NCBI GenBank assembly: GCA_019116705.1
Contig: DXBF01000069.1
Span: 1-62,779 of the forward strand
Source of the DNA: Candidatus Gemmiger avistercoris
Lineage (GTDB): Bacteria; Bacillota; Clostridia; Oscillospirales; Ruminococcaceae
Reading direction: 5' to 3'
Length of the DNA: 62,779 bases
Numbering within the stretch: position 1 is the stretch's first letter; each line of letters begins with the position of its first letter. Positions 42,656-51,879 of the stretch are shown here, piece by piece. Made by a program: the position numbers and the translations under genes. The notes beneath the pieces were generated by a model. The model ran no database searches. It was not told the origin of the DNA and worked only from the letters and a program-made list of their open reading frames with translations.

Positions 42656-44730
42656 GGGGCGGCCACCTCCATCTCCATCGGGGCAAAGCCCGTGTCCGTC
42701 ACACGGTAGAGCAGCGTGTCCCCGTCAAGGGCCGCCGCCAGGCCGTCGGTGAACAGTTCCTGATAGCTCTGCACGAAAATATCGTCGATGGTTTGCAGAT
42801 AGAGCACCGTGCAGCCGTTGCCCCGCACGACGGCGTCCAGTTCCTCGGCGGTAAAGCCGTGGTAATAGAAATTCTTGGGGCCTTCCTCGGTGGGGCGGAG
42901 CTCCGGCAGGCCCAGTTCCCCGCCGCCGCCGATCATCTCGGACACGATGCCGGAATAATCCACCAGGATGGGGTAGAAATCGAACACGGCGGAGAACCAG
43001 CGCTCGCCGTTGTCCCCCTGGCTGACGAAGAACACCCGGTCCTCCTGCGTCAGATAGCTGCACACCAGTTCGGCTTCGGCCCGGATGCCGCGCCGGTCGG
43101 CAAATTCACTTTCGGCAAAGCCCAGCACGCTGAGCTGGGGCAGCACCAGCTGGCCCTGCCGCAGCAGCATGGCCGCCGCCAGCGCCAGCACAGCCCCCTG
43201 CCCTGCCAGCCCCCAGCGGGGCGCATAGCGTGTGGAAACAAGGACCGCCGTGGGGCCGTGCGTTTGCTGCCGGACGACGATCTGCGGCAGCAGCGCCGCC
43301 GTCAGGCAGGCCAGCGTGATGAGGAACCAGCCGATGTAATAGCTGTAAATGTAACGGTTGTAGTCGGTGAGGATGGCCGTCTGGTCCGGCGTAAAGATGA
43401 ACCCGTAGCTGAGGGCCAGCATCAGGTTGTAACCCGCAAAGCAGAGGGTGGACAGCGCCGCCAGCGCCGCGATGCGCCCCCGCAGCTGCCAGCCCGCGGC
43501 CACCGCAAAAGCCACCGCGAACACCGCCAGGATCAGCAGCACCACGTTGCGGCCCTGGCCGATCATGCTCAGTTTGCCGTCACTGGTCCAGAACTGGGCG
43601 CCCATATCGGCCATGGCCTGCAAAAACTGGGGCTGGCGCTCGGCAAAAAAGCCTTCCACCGGCAGGCCCAGCAGGATCTTGACGCCGTTGACGACCACGT
43701 CCGACAGAGCGGCAGAGGTCTCCCCCACGCCGCCGGAACTGCTGTTGCGGGCCACCAGCCAGCCCACATAGCGCACGTTCCACAGGTAGTACACCGCCAT
43801 GGGCGCGGCGAAGCAGGCCGCCGCGAAGCCGGTGCGGCGCGCAAGCCCCTGTTTGAAGGGGCCGGCGCAGAAGAACCACACGTCCACGGCAATGAGTCCC
43901 GCTGCCGCCAGGCTCAGCACAAAGTCGTTGGCCTTGAGGTTGGCGGCCAGCGCCAGGATGGGCAGCACGGCCCATTTGGGGCCGTCCAGCTGCCGCAGGG
44001 CCAGCCACGCCGCCACCGCCCCGCCGAACACCAGCCCCGCAGGGACGTCGCCGTAGGAGGTCAGGTAGGTATCGGCCAGGTAGATGGTGTGGTTGTAGAT
44101 GGTGAAGAAGAAGGGTGTACACCACAGCACGGCGGCCAGCGGCACCGCCGCCCGCCATTTTTTCCAGGGCAGGGCGCTGAGCACGGCCGCAAAGCAGGCG
44201 AAATACAGCGCGTCGTAGGCAAGATAGATCTTCCAGTCCGCATAGCTGCCGAAGAACTGGAAGAAGTAGCTGATGAGCGGCAGGCCGGGGTTCTGGGTGA
44301 CGGCCCACGGCGTGCCCAGGGTGGCGGTGGAGTAGAGGCTGTTGTCCACCTTGGTGACCTTGACGGCGGTGGCCCACAGGTTCAGTTCGTCAAAGCCGGT
44401 GGCCAGCGGCTGCCGGAGGAAGAAATAGACCGCGAAGGCCAGCGTCATGCCCCAGAACACCACGCTGCCGGGGGTGAACAGGGCCTTCCAGCCGGGGGTC
44501 TGCCCCTTGCGGGGCCACAGCGCCCAGACGCCCCCCGCCGCACAGAGGGCGTACACCGCCCAGGCCGCCGGGTAGAGCGCCCCGGCCATGCCCGCCAGCG
44601 TGAACACGGCGGCGATGGCCGAGAGCGCCGTCAGCGGGGCGACGCCCGCCGGGACCCCGGCCTTGAGCGTGAGCGCGGCGCAGAGCAGAAACAGCGCCGC
44701 AGCCGCCGCCAGTACGCAGAGCAGTTCCAT
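42652..44730 (-). CDS. GT-C-like polytopic membrane protein, second copy
   Basis: 692 residues with about a dozen membrane helices. The first large loop carries ATGFDELNLWATAVK (acidic pair in FDEL, 113-116), the place where GT-C glycosyltransferases keep their D/E catalytic motif. The soluble C-terminal part contains DRVFFVSQGDNGERW, shared with the first copy (DRVLVLSQGDDATRW). Likely transfers a sugar from a lipid-linked donor on the outer face of the membrane. Start at 44730 with AAGGAG upstream. Confidence 0.7.
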   Translation of the reverse strand: MELLCVLAAAAALFLLCAALTLKAGVPAGVAPLTALSAIAAVFTLAGMAGALYPAAWAVYALCAAGGVWALWPRKGQTPGWKALFTPGSVVFWGMTLAFAVYFFLRQPLATGFDELNLWATAVKVTKVDNSLYSTATLGTPWAVTQNPGLPLISYFFQFFGSYADWKIYLAYDALYFACFAAVLSALPWKKWRAAVPLAAVLWCTPFFFTIYNHTIYLADTYLTSYGDVPAGLVFGGAVAAWLALRQLDGPKWAVLPILALAANLKANDFVLSLAAAGLIAVDVWFFCAGPFKQGLARRTGFAAACFAAPMAVYYLWNVRYVGWLVARNSSSGGVGETSAALSDVVVNGVKILLGLPVEGFFAERQPQFLQAMADMGAQFWTSDGKLSMIGQGRNVVLLILAVFAVAFAVAAGWQLRGRIAALAALSTLCFAGYNLMLALSYGFIFTPDQTAILTDYNRYIYSYYIGWFLITLACLTAALLPQIVVRQQTHGPTAVLVSTRYAPRWGLAGQGAVLALAAAMLLRQGQLVLPQLSVLGFAESEFADRRGIRAEAELVCSYLTQEDRVFFVSQGDNGERWFSAVFDFYPILVDYSGIVSEMIGGGGELGLPELRPTEEGPKNFYYHGFTAEELDAVVRGNGCTVLYLQTIDDIFVQSYQELFTDGLAAALDGDTLLYRVTDTGFAPMEMEVAAP

Positions 44731-44749
44731 GGGTTTCTCCTTCCTGATG

Positions 44750-45424
44750 TTACACTTCCGGGCCGCTTTGCTCCCTGCGGAGGACGGCCTGCACCAGCCC
44801 CGCCGCGGCCGCCGCCAGCGCGGGGCCGAAGAGCAACAGCAGCCATTGGCCGCCGTCGGGCACAAAACGCCCATACCACGGCGTGGCGGGGTTCAGTTCG
44901 ATGCCGTGGAACAGGGTGGGCACACCGCCCACACTGTCGGGGTCGATGCGCAGGCCGCTGACCCGGCGGCCGCCCAGGTCGAAGGTGTACTCCCCTTCCC
45001 CGGTCACCCGGGCGTAGACTTTCTGGGCTTCGCTGTAATCGGTCTGGCCGGGCAGCAGGTAGTACAGCGCCACGCCCCCCGGCGGCAGGCGGTGCCCGGC
45101 GTACAGCCGCACGGTCTCGATGTAGCCTTCCCCCTGCCAGTAGATATGGGGGTCGCTGTCGGTGGAAAGATACCACGCCGGGTCGTCGTCGGGCGGGGTC
45201 CACCACTGGTTGGAGCTGTAGGGGGCGAAGCTCTCGGTCTGCAGTTTAGCGGGCTGCACGGTCCGCTGGGGCATTTCGCCCCGCAGCTTGTAGTTCAGCA
45301 TGACGGCGCTGCCCACAAAGCCGCGGGCCAGCCACAGCACCGCCGCCAGCAGGTAGGCCACCAGCAGCAGCTGCTGCGGGCGGAACCGCAGGGCCTTGCG
45401 CCCCCATTCTCTGCGCTGCACCAT
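44750..45424 (-). CDS. Membrane accessory protein, first copy of the duplicated glycan module
   Basis: 224 residues, same plan as the protein at 41969-42655: membrane helix about 19-38, extracytoplasmic domain with YYLLPGQTDYSEAQKVY and GLRIDPDSVGGVP, and a C-terminal membrane helix about 190-212. Start is either ATG 45424 or GTG 45427, both overlapping the stop of the preceding gene. Function unknown. Confidence 0.65.
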   Translation of the reverse strand: MVQRREWGRKALRFRPQQLLLVAYLLAAVLWLARGFVGSAVMLNYKLRGEMPQRTVQPAKLQTESFAPYSSNQWWTPPDDDPAWYLSTDSDPHIYWQGEGYIETVRLYAGHRLPPGGVALYYLLPGQTDYSEAQKVYARVTGEGEYTFDLGGRRVSGLRIDPDSVGGVPTLFHGIELNPATPWYGRFVPDGGQWLLLLFGPALAAAAAGLVQAVLRREQSGPEV

Positions 45425-47412
45425 CACCGCACCTCGCTTTCGGTGGCCACCGCGACCGTAAACGGCACCTCGGCGTCCGCCCCTTCAAAGTGGTAGAGGG
45501 TGGCCGGCATGTCGTTGGTCAGGCCGCCCTCGAACAGCGGGCTGAATTCCCGCTCCAGGTAATCGTCGGCCCGGTCGATGAGCAGGTAGTCGCAGTCCTT
45601 CTCGGCCATATAGGCCACCAGCGTTTCGGGCACGCAGACAGCCTTGTAGTCATAGAGGGTCCAGTTTTCGCTCTCCACCAGGTTCATGAAATCGCTGTCC
45701 CAGCGGTCCTCGGTCTCGCCCAGGCGGCCATAGAAGCCGCCGAACCCGTTGACCACCCGGGCCGTCAGTTCATAGCGGTAGTAGTACCAGCGGGTGGCGT
45801 CGTCCCCCTGGCTGAGCACCAGCACCCGGTCGTCCCAGTCCAGCGCCGTGTTCATGGCCGCGGCCCGCCGCTGCACGTCGGCCCGCAGGGTGTACAGGCT
45901 GTCGGCGTTGGTCCAGAATCCGGCGGCGGGCACGCCGCGCCAGCAGAACACCGCCGCCAGCACCGCCGCCGCGCCGCCCAGCGCCGCCTGACTCAGCCGG
46001 GCGCGGGCCCCGCGCCCCAGCAGGCAGAGCATGGCCAGCATCCACGCCTGATAATAGGGCGTCAGGTAGCGGGCGTAGTCCTTGAGGGCCAGGCCCTCCT
46101 CGTCGGAAAAATTATAATGGTACAGGATCAGGTGGAAGGCATAGAGCGCCGCAAAGCAGAGCGCAAAGCCCAGGTGCAGCGCCAGGACGCGGCGGCGGGG
46201 CGCGCCTTTTCCGGCGGCCAGCCAGGCCGCGGCCGCCACCAGCGTGATGGCCGCCACCGCCAGGACGCCGCTGCCCAGCAGGCAGACCCGGCGGGTGAAG
46301 AAAGCATCCCCCATGGCCGCCATAATCTGCGCGAACTTTGCTTCCCGGCCGATGCCCAGCAGCTGCCGCACGCCGCCCAGCAGCACCGCGCCGTAGCTGA
46401 GGCCCTCGCTGCCCACGCTGGCGGCAGTGTCCGCCGTGGGGGTAACGGCCGCCGTGTAGCGGCTCCAGCTCAAGAAAGCCGCCAGCACCACGGCCGCCAG
46501 CCCGCCCCCCTGGACGAGCGCCGGTACTGCGCGTTTGCGCAGCGGGCCCGCAGCGAGCTGGTCCAGCGCGATCAGAAAAACCGCGATGAGCCCGTAAGCA
46601 AAGCAGATGTCTTTGGTCAGGGTCAGCAGGGCCAGCGGCAGCGCCGTGAGCCAGACCAGACCCCTGCGCGGGGCCGTGCCGAAGTACAGGCACAGCGTCC
46701 CGCCGAAGAGCAGGGCCATGGGCAGTTCGGCCATGGCGCTGACATACTGGGTGGCGTAGGCCCCCGGCGCAGGGTCGCTGAAGAAATAGGGCAGCAGCAC
46801 GCCCCCGGCAAAGACCGCCACCGCCGCCGCCCATCGGGGCCGCGGCAGGGCCGAAGCCGCCGCCACGCAGGCCAGGGCCAGGGTGTCCAGCGCAGCCAGA
46901 CAGGCCCACTCGGCCCAGCGGCCGAAGGGCAGGAACAAATAGGCCGCCAGACTGGTGGCCGGGTAGGTGAAGCTGGCCTTGAGGTTGACGGGGTCCGCCA
47001 CATAGAACGCGCCCCGTTCCACCACCATCTTGGGGGCCAGGCCCCAGGCGGTGAACTCATCCCACTGGGTGAACATGGGCTGCTGCACGAAGAACAGCAG
47101 CCAAAAAAACGCGGAGCCGCCCAGGAACAGGGCCAGGCCGGGGGTGCAGAGTGCGGCGCGGCAGGCGCGCAGGAAGCCCGCCGGACGCAGCCGCACGACC
47201 CCTGCGGCGCACACCGCCGCCAGCGCCAGCCAGACAACGGCGGCCCCCACGGGCAGCGCGCCCGCCAGACCGAAGCCGTACAGCAGCACCGCGCCGCCCG
47301 CCAGCAGCGGCAGCGGCCACAGCGCGGCGGAAAGGCGGCAGGCAGAGGCCAGCACCGCGCAGGCGCCCCCCAGCAGGGCCAGCAGCGCCAGACCCGCCAG
47401 CAACGTTACCAT
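45424..47412 (-). CDS. GT-C-like polytopic membrane protein, first copy
   Basis: 662 residues, about a dozen membrane helices. The first outer loop holds PMFTQWDEFTAWGLAPK with the acidic pair at 118-119, and the C-terminal soluble part has DRVLVLSQGDDATRW. Homologous to the protein at 42652-44730. AGGAGG sits well before the ATG at 47412. A class 1 repeat (47432-47499) lies just upstream of this ribosome site. Likely a lipid-linked sugar transferase for a surface glycan. Confidence 0.7.
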   Translation of the reverse strand: MVTLLAGLALLALLGGACAVLASACRLSAALWPLPLLAGGAVLLYGFGLAGALPVGAAVVWLALAAVCAAGVVRLRPAGFLRACRAALCTPGLALFLGGSAFFWLLFFVQQPMFTQWDEFTAWGLAPKMVVERGAFYVADPVNLKASFTYPATSLAAYLFLPFGRWAEWACLAALDTLALACVAAASALPRPRWAAAVAVFAGGVLLPYFFSDPAPGAYATQYVSAMAELPMALLFGGTLCLYFGTAPRRGLVWLTALPLALLTLTKDICFAYGLIAVFLIALDQLAAGPLRKRAVPALVQGGGLAAVVLAAFLSWSRYTAAVTPTADTAASVGSEGLSYGAVLLGGVRQLLGIGREAKFAQIMAAMGDAFFTRRVCLLGSGVLAVAAITLVAAAAWLAAGKGAPRRRVLALHLGFALCFAALYAFHLILYHYNFSDEEGLALKDYARYLTPYYQAWMLAMLCLLGRGARARLSQAALGGAAAVLAAVFCWRGVPAAGFWTNADSLYTLRADVQRRAAAMNTALDWDDRVLVLSQGDDATRWYYYRYELTARVVNGFGGFYGRLGETEDRWDSDFMNLVESENWTLYDYKAVCVPETLVAYMAEKDCDYLLIDRADDYLEREFSPLFEGGLTNDMPATLYHFEGADAEVPFTVAVATESEVR

Positions 47413-47431
47413 CCTGTACCGCCTCCTTTCT

Positions 47432-47499
47432 GTTCTTTCTTTGCAAAGAAAGAACCAAAGAAACTCCCGCTAAAATCGCATATCCATGCGATTTTGGGG
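47432..47499 (+). repeat. Structured intergenic repeat, class 1, copy D
   Basis: A 24-base perfect palindrome (47432-47455), then CCAAAGAAACTCC, then AAAATCGCAT / ATGCGATTTT and GGGG. The outer stem pair of hairpin 2 is T-A where other copies have C-G. It lies opposite to the genes on either side. Confidence 0.85.
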
Positions 47500-47519
47500 A
47501 AAAGAATGTTTTCGTTTTA

Positions 47520-47547
47520 TTCTTTGCTTGCTTTCTTTACAAGAAAA
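47520..47547 (-). repeat. Degenerate class 2 repeat
   Basis: Minus-strand remnant: imperfect TTTCTTGTAAAGAAAG hairpin followed by CAAGCAAAGAA. Confidence 0.5.
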
Positions 47548-47576
47548 TAAAAACCCAATTCTTACTACCCATTCAC

Positions 47577-47625
47577 GGGTCGAAAAGTTAAAAGTTCTTT
47601 GCTTACTTTCTTTCAAGAAAGTAAG
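47577..47625 (-). repeat. Structured intergenic repeat, class 2, overlapping a stop codon
   Basis: Minus-strand CTTACTTTCTT / AAGAAAGTAAG hairpin followed by CAAAGAACTTTT and CGACCC. The hairpin's first arm encodes the last residues (Leu-Leu-Ser) and the TGA of the DUF2142 gene. Confidence 0.8.
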
Positions 47626-49301
47626 TGGACCGTGTACACCGGGCCCACGAAATAGTGCTGGAGCAGCAGCACCGCGCCCAGCAGCGCGTAGCCGCCGCAC
47701 AGCGGCAGCGCCAGCGCCTGGGCCCGCGCAGAGGTCAGCCGGGGCGCCAGCACTCGCCGGGCCAGCGCCGCCGCGGCCAGGACCAGCAGCAGCCACAGCG
47801 GCAGGAAATACCGCGTCTGCAGCCCCACGATGCGCACCATGCCCACCGGGGTGTAGGTGATATACATAGCCGTCATGGCGCCGACGCCGTACAGTGCCGC
47901 AAAGACGCCCAGCCCGCCCAGACGGCGGCGGCCCAGGGACTGCCCCCGGGGCGTACACAGCAGCGCAGCGGCCAGCAGCACCAGCGGCCCGGTCAGGTTC
48001 AGGAACGCAATGGGCAGATCCTTCCAGCCGAACAGCCCGGTCTGCCCCAGGAAACCGTCGTTCTCATAGAGTGTGCCCAGCAGCACGGCGATATAACGCA
48101 GCGGGTTCTGCAAAATAAAGGCCAGCTGCCCCCCGCCGTTGACCGCCGCGCCGCCCTGGCGGGCGATCGTGCCGTAGTTGTGCCGCATCAGCACGCCGTA
48201 CTGTTCCACAAACAGCGTCATTGCCAGCGAACCGGCGGCGCACAGGGCCACCCAGGCCCCGCGGCTGCCTTTGGCGGTCCATTCCCGCTTCGCCAGCAGC
48301 AACGGCAGCGCCACCCACAGCAGGTTCAGGTAGGGTTTGGTGCCGTTGGCAAAGATGCAGGCCAGCGCATACAGCAGCGCCTCGCGGGTGGTCCAGCGGG
48401 TGCGGGTCAGCAGCGCCAGCATCAGGTAATAGCAGCCCAGCAGCGTGGCGTCGTAACTCAGCGACGCCCCCATATAGAGCGAGATGGGCAGCAGCATGAT
48501 GCAAAGGAAGGCGGGCCGGGCTTTCTGCGCCGCGCGCAGCCCCAGCCAGCACAGCAGCGTGTAGGCCAGCAGGTTGCCCAGCCGCCCTGCGTACAGGCAG
48601 CCCAAGGCCCCCAGCCCCGGCAGGCGGGCCAGCGCCATGCCCAACGCCCCCGGCAGGAAGGGCAGGATCAGAAAGCTGATGGGTTCGGTGACGGGGTCGC
48701 CGCCGCTGTCCTCCCCGCTGAGATACCGGGCGAAACTGTCGGCGATGCTCTGCACCGCGCCGTCCTTGCCGTACTGTTTGAGGGCGTAGCCCGCGGTGTT
48801 GTAGGGCTGTTCCTCGCCGGTGTCGGGGTCCTCCCCCACCCCGGCGGAGGTATGGGCGTTCACCCACGCGCCGGGGAAGGCCTGCATCAGCCGGGTCACG
48901 TCCTCGGGGTAGCCGCGCTCGGCGTCAAAGTCGAAGCGCCCCATGGAGATGGCGTAGGTGCGCAGGTAATGTTCGGTCTCGTCGGGGGTCTGCAGCGGCG
49001 GGTTGGCAAAGACGAACAGCGCCCCGCACAACAAGATGCAGACCGCGCCGCGGCGGGCAAAGTCCCGGATCTGCCGCAGCGCCAGCGCGGCCCCGGCCGC
49101 CCCCGCGCCCAGCACCGCACAGAAGGCCGTGGGCCACAGCGGCGGGACGCCCCGGGCGTCCAGGCCGTAAAAGACGCGCCAGTAATAGCTGAGCACCACG
49201 CCCGCCAGCGCGCCCAGCGCCAACACGAAAGCCCACCGCACGGCTTTGGGCCAGACGGTGGGTGAGATGCGGCGCAGGTTTGCCTGTTTGCGCCCGCCCA
49301 T
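47613..49301 (-). CDS. DUF2142-family polytopic membrane protein
   Basis: 562 residues with about twelve membrane helices. The first outer loop has NPPLQTPDETEHYLRTYAISMG (about 100-120), the PPDE/DE signature of DUF2142 proteins, which are GT-C-like and found in surface-polysaccharide clusters. The ATG at 49301 lies one base after the stop of the LegB-type gene, without a separate strong ribosome site, so it depends on coupling. The last codons fall inside a class 2 repeat hairpin. Confidence 0.82.
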   Translation of the reverse strand: MGGRKQANLRRISPTVWPKAVRWAFVLALGALAGVVLSYYWRVFYGLDARGVPPLWPTAFCAVLGAGAAGAALALRQIRDFARRGAVCILLCGALFVFANPPLQTPDETEHYLRTYAISMGRFDFDAERGYPEDVTRLMQAFPGAWVNAHTSAGVGEDPDTGEEQPYNTAGYALKQYGKDGAVQSIADSFARYLSGEDSGGDPVTEPISFLILPFLPGALGMALARLPGLGALGCLYAGRLGNLLAYTLLCWLGLRAAQKARPAFLCIMLLPISLYMGASLSYDATLLGCYYLMLALLTRTRWTTREALLYALACIFANGTKPYLNLLWVALPLLLAKREWTAKGSRGAWVALCAAGSLAMTLFVEQYGVLMRHNYGTIARQGGAAVNGGGQLAFILQNPLRYIAVLLGTLYENDGFLGQTGLFGWKDLPIAFLNLTGPLVLLAAALLCTPRGQSLGRRRLGGLGVFAALYGVGAMTAMYITYTPVGMVRIVGLQTRYFLPLWLLLVLAAAALARRVLAPRLTSARAQALALPLCGGYALLGAVLLLQHYFVGPVYTVHLLS

Positions 49302-49302
49302 A

Positions 49303-50286
49303 TTACAGGATATACTGCCCGACCTTGTACTGGTCGAGGTTGCCGCGCAGGAACTCGATGGTCTCAGCCAGCCCCTGCGCAAAGGTATATTGCGGCTTCC
49401 AGCCGGTCAGGCTGCGCAGCTTGGAAGCGTCGCCCAGCAGGCGGTTGACCTCGCTCTTCTCGGGGCGCAGGCGCTCGGCCTCGCAGACGATGCGGGCTTC
49501 GGGGTTGATCTGGGCGATCAGTTCATGGGCCAGGTCGCCGATGGAATGTTCCACGCCGGTGGCGATGTTCAGTTCCTGGCCGATGGCGGCGTCGCAGTCG
49601 GCGATGGTCATGAAGCCGTTGGCGGTGTCCTTGACGTAGTTGAAGTCCCGGGTGGGGGTCAGGCTGCCGAGCTTGATCTCTTTCTGGCCCGCCAGCAGCT
49701 GGGTGATGATGGTGGGGATGATGGCCCGGCCCGACTGGCGCGGGCCGTAGGTGTTGAAGGGCCGCACGATGGTGACCGGCAGATCGAAGCTGCGGTAGAA
49801 GCTCTCGGCCAGACGGTCGGCGCCGATCTTGGTGGCCGAGTAGGGGCTCTGGCCCTGGAAGGGGTGCTTTTCGTCGATGGGCACGTACTGCGCGGTGCCG
49901 TAGACCTCGCTGGTGGAGGTGACCAGCACGCGCTGCGTGCCCAGTTCGCGGGCGGCGTTGAGCACGTTCAAAGTGCCCTTGATGTTGGTATCCACATAGC
50001 TGTCTGGGCTGTGGTAGGAAAACGGGATGGCGATGAGCGCCGCTAAGTGGAACACCCGTTCCTGCCCGCGCATGGCGGTGCGCACGCCGTTGGGGTCGCG
50101 CACGTCGCCCATAAAGACGTCGATCTCGTTTTTGATCTCGGGGGGCAGGGTGTCGATCCAGCCCAGGGACCCGAAGGAATTGTACAGGCAGAAGGCGCGG
50201 ACCTTCTCGCCGCGCTTGACCAGTTCTTCCGTCAGATGGCTGCCGATGAAACCATCCGCGCCGGTGACCATTACGGTGTGTGCCAT
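49303..50286 (-). CDS. legB: LegB-type NAD-dependent 4,6-dehydratase (extended SDR)
   Basis: 327 residues. Rossmann start VMVTGADGFIGSHLTEELV, TSTSEVYG, catalytic YSATK, and RPFNTYGPRQSGRAIIPT. The internal sections FHLAALIAIPFSYHSPDSYVD and VLVTSTSEVYGTAQYVP are those I associate with LegB, the GDP/UDP-GlcNAc 4,6-dehydratase that opens the legionaminic acid pathway. No legC, legG, legI or legF lies in the window, so the product may feed another 6-deoxy sugar. First gene of the glycan operon; AAGGAG before the ATG. Confidence 0.82.
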   Translation of the reverse strand: MAHTVMVTGADGFIGSHLTEELVKRGEKVRAFCLYNSFGSLGWIDTLPPEIKNEIDVFMGDVRDPNGVRTAMRGQERVFHLAALIAIPFSYHSPDSYVDTNIKGTLNVLNAARELGTQRVLVTSTSEVYGTAQYVPIDEKHPFQGQSPYSATKIGADRLAESFYRSFDLPVTIVRPFNTYGPRQSGRAIIPTIITQLLAGQKEIKLGSLTPTRDFNYVKDTANGFMTIADCDAAIGQELNIATGVEHSIGDLAHELIAQINPEARIVCEAERLRPEKSEVNRLLGDASKLRSLTGWKPQYTFAQGLAETIEFLRGNLDQYKVGQYIL

Positions 50287-50388
50287 GGTATGCTCCTTTT
50301 TTAGAAAGCGGGCGCTGCGCCCGGAATGACAGATTGATTACAGAACAGTATAACCGATTTCACAAGAGATTTCAACCGCCAGGCAGCA

Positions 50389-50421
50389 AAAGCGCCGCAG
50401 GCGTTCTGCCTGCGGCCGCTC
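50389..50421 (-). terminator. Terminator after the cyclophilin gene
   Basis: GCCGCAGGC pairs with GCCTGCGGC around five bases, followed on the minus strand by GCTTTTGC. Confidence 0.7.
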
Positions 50422-50472
50422 ACGGGTCTTATATAGGCGGGGCGCCATCTGCGGGCGCCGCCTTTTGACAAC

Positions 50473-50943
50473 TCAGACGATCTCCACTTTCTCCATGACC
50501 ACGGGGGTGCGGGGCTTGTCGTTCCAGTCGGTAGCGACGGCGGCGATCTCGTCCACCACGTCCATGCCGCTGACCACATGGCCGAAAGCCGCATAGTCCC
50601 CGTCCAGATGCGGCGCGTCCTGGTGCATGATGAAGAACTGGCTGCCGGCGGAGTTGGGGTCCATGGCGCGGGCCATGCTGATGACGCCGCGGGTGTGCTT
50701 GATGGGGTTGGCCACGCCGTTGCGGGCGAACTCGCCCTTGATGTGCCAGCCCGGGCCGCCGGTGCCGGTGCCCAGCGGGCAGCCGCCCTGGATCATGAAG
50801 CCGGGGATGACGCGGTGGAAGGTCAGGCCGTTGTAGAAGCCCTGGCCCACCAGCTTTTCAAAGTTTTCGCAGGTGATGGGCGCCGCGGCGTGGTCCAGTT
50901 CAATGTCGATGGTCTTGCCGTTCTGCATGGTGATGCGGATCAT
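50473..50943 (-). CDS. Cyclophilin-type peptidyl-prolyl cis-trans isomerase
   Basis: 156 residues, one cyclophilin domain, no signal peptide, so cytosolic. Active-site parts: FHRVIPGFMIQGG, the GTGGPG loop, MARAMDPNSAGSQFFI and FGHVVSGMDVVD. It speeds proline isomerisation during folding. Starts three bases after the phospholipase-like gene with AAAAGGAG. Confidence 0.95.
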   Translation of the reverse strand: MIRITMQNGKTIDIELDHAAAPITCENFEKLVGQGFYNGLTFHRVIPGFMIQGGCPLGTGTGGPGWHIKGEFARNGVANPIKHTRGVISMARAMDPNSAGSQFFIMHQDAPHLDGDYAAFGHVVSGMDVVDEIAAVATDWNDKPRTPVVMEKVEIV

Positions 50944-50946
50944 AGT

Positions 50947-51879
50947 TCATTCTCCTTTTGTGTCATTTTCCTCCGCCACAGGGGCCGCCGGGCAGCTTTC
51001 CGGCGTGGGGCGGCCCTGGGTGTAACTCATACTGCCGAGGGTGCGGCAGAATTCTTCGCCTGTCATTTTGTCCATCCAGAACAGCAGCGCCGCGCTCATG
51101 AACTTTTCGCTGCGTTTCTGGGCGCGGGGCAGCAGGGCGAACACGCCGCCCTCGTGCTGTTTCCCGCTGAAGGGGTCGGTCCAGGCGTCGGGAAGATCGG
51201 GCGACAGCTTGCGCGGCGAGACATGGCCCGTGATGAACCCCTTGCCCCCCACGGCCAGCTCCGCCAGACGGAACAGCGCCCTGCGCACGCCGTAGCGGCT
51301 GGGGAACAGCCCCCGCACCCGCCAGGTGTGGTAGAACGCGTCGGCCAGGTACTCCACCTGGACGTCCAGGCCGTAGACTTCCTGCAGGCAGGTGTGCAGC
51401 AGCGCGGTAATGTCCGCCAGCTGCTCCCCTGCGGGCAGGGGGCTGGTATCCTGCGGGGGCACGCAGGCGTCGCCGGTATCCTCCTGGTGGAGCGTGGAAT
51501 CCAGCGCGATCTCCAGATACCCGTGCCCGCCCTTGCCCGCGTAGGGCATGCCGGGCTCGCACATGGCGCAGACGAAAGGATGCACCACGGTGTCGGCGGC
51601 ATAATGGCTCAAAAAGCCCAGGGCGTACTCGATCTGGGGCCGGGTATGGACGTGGCTGCACAGGCTGTACAGGAACGCGCCGGTCTTTTCCTCATGCATG
51701 CGGTTGCCGAGGGCCGGCAGATCCCGGCGGCGTTTTGCCGGACGCTTCCACACCTCAAAGCAGAAAAAACTGTCCGGCCCGTTGGCCCCGGCGGCAAAGG
51801 CTTCGGGGCACTGGATCTTGTAGTGCAGCGCAGCCGCCGCCCGGCGTGCCGTCCGCACATGGGTATAGCCTTCCGGCAT
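50947..51879 (-). CDS. Zinc-dependent phospholipase C-like protein
   Basis: 310 residues of the ZnDep_PLPC family, all helical. Likely metal ligands: THVRTA near residue 6, GPDSF near 34, FLSHYAADTVVHPFV near 89-103 and later HTW. There is no signal peptide, so unlike secreted PLCs it may act in the cytosol. Probably cotranscribed with the cyclophilin gene. The substrate is not certain. Confidence 0.75.
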   Translation of the reverse strand: MPEGYTHVRTARRAAAALHYKIQCPEAFAAGANGPDSFFCFEVWKRPAKRRRDLPALGNRMHEEKTGAFLYSLCSHVHTRPQIEYALGFLSHYAADTVVHPFVCAMCEPGMPYAGKGGHGYLEIALDSTLHQEDTGDACVPPQDTSPLPAGEQLADITALLHTCLQEVYGLDVQVEYLADAFYHTWRVRGLFPSRYGVRRALFRLAELAVGGKGFITGHVSPRKLSPDLPDAWTDPFSGKQHEGGVFALLPRAQKRSEKFMSAALLFWMDKMTGEEFCRTLGSMSYTQGRPTPESCPAAPVAEENDTKGE

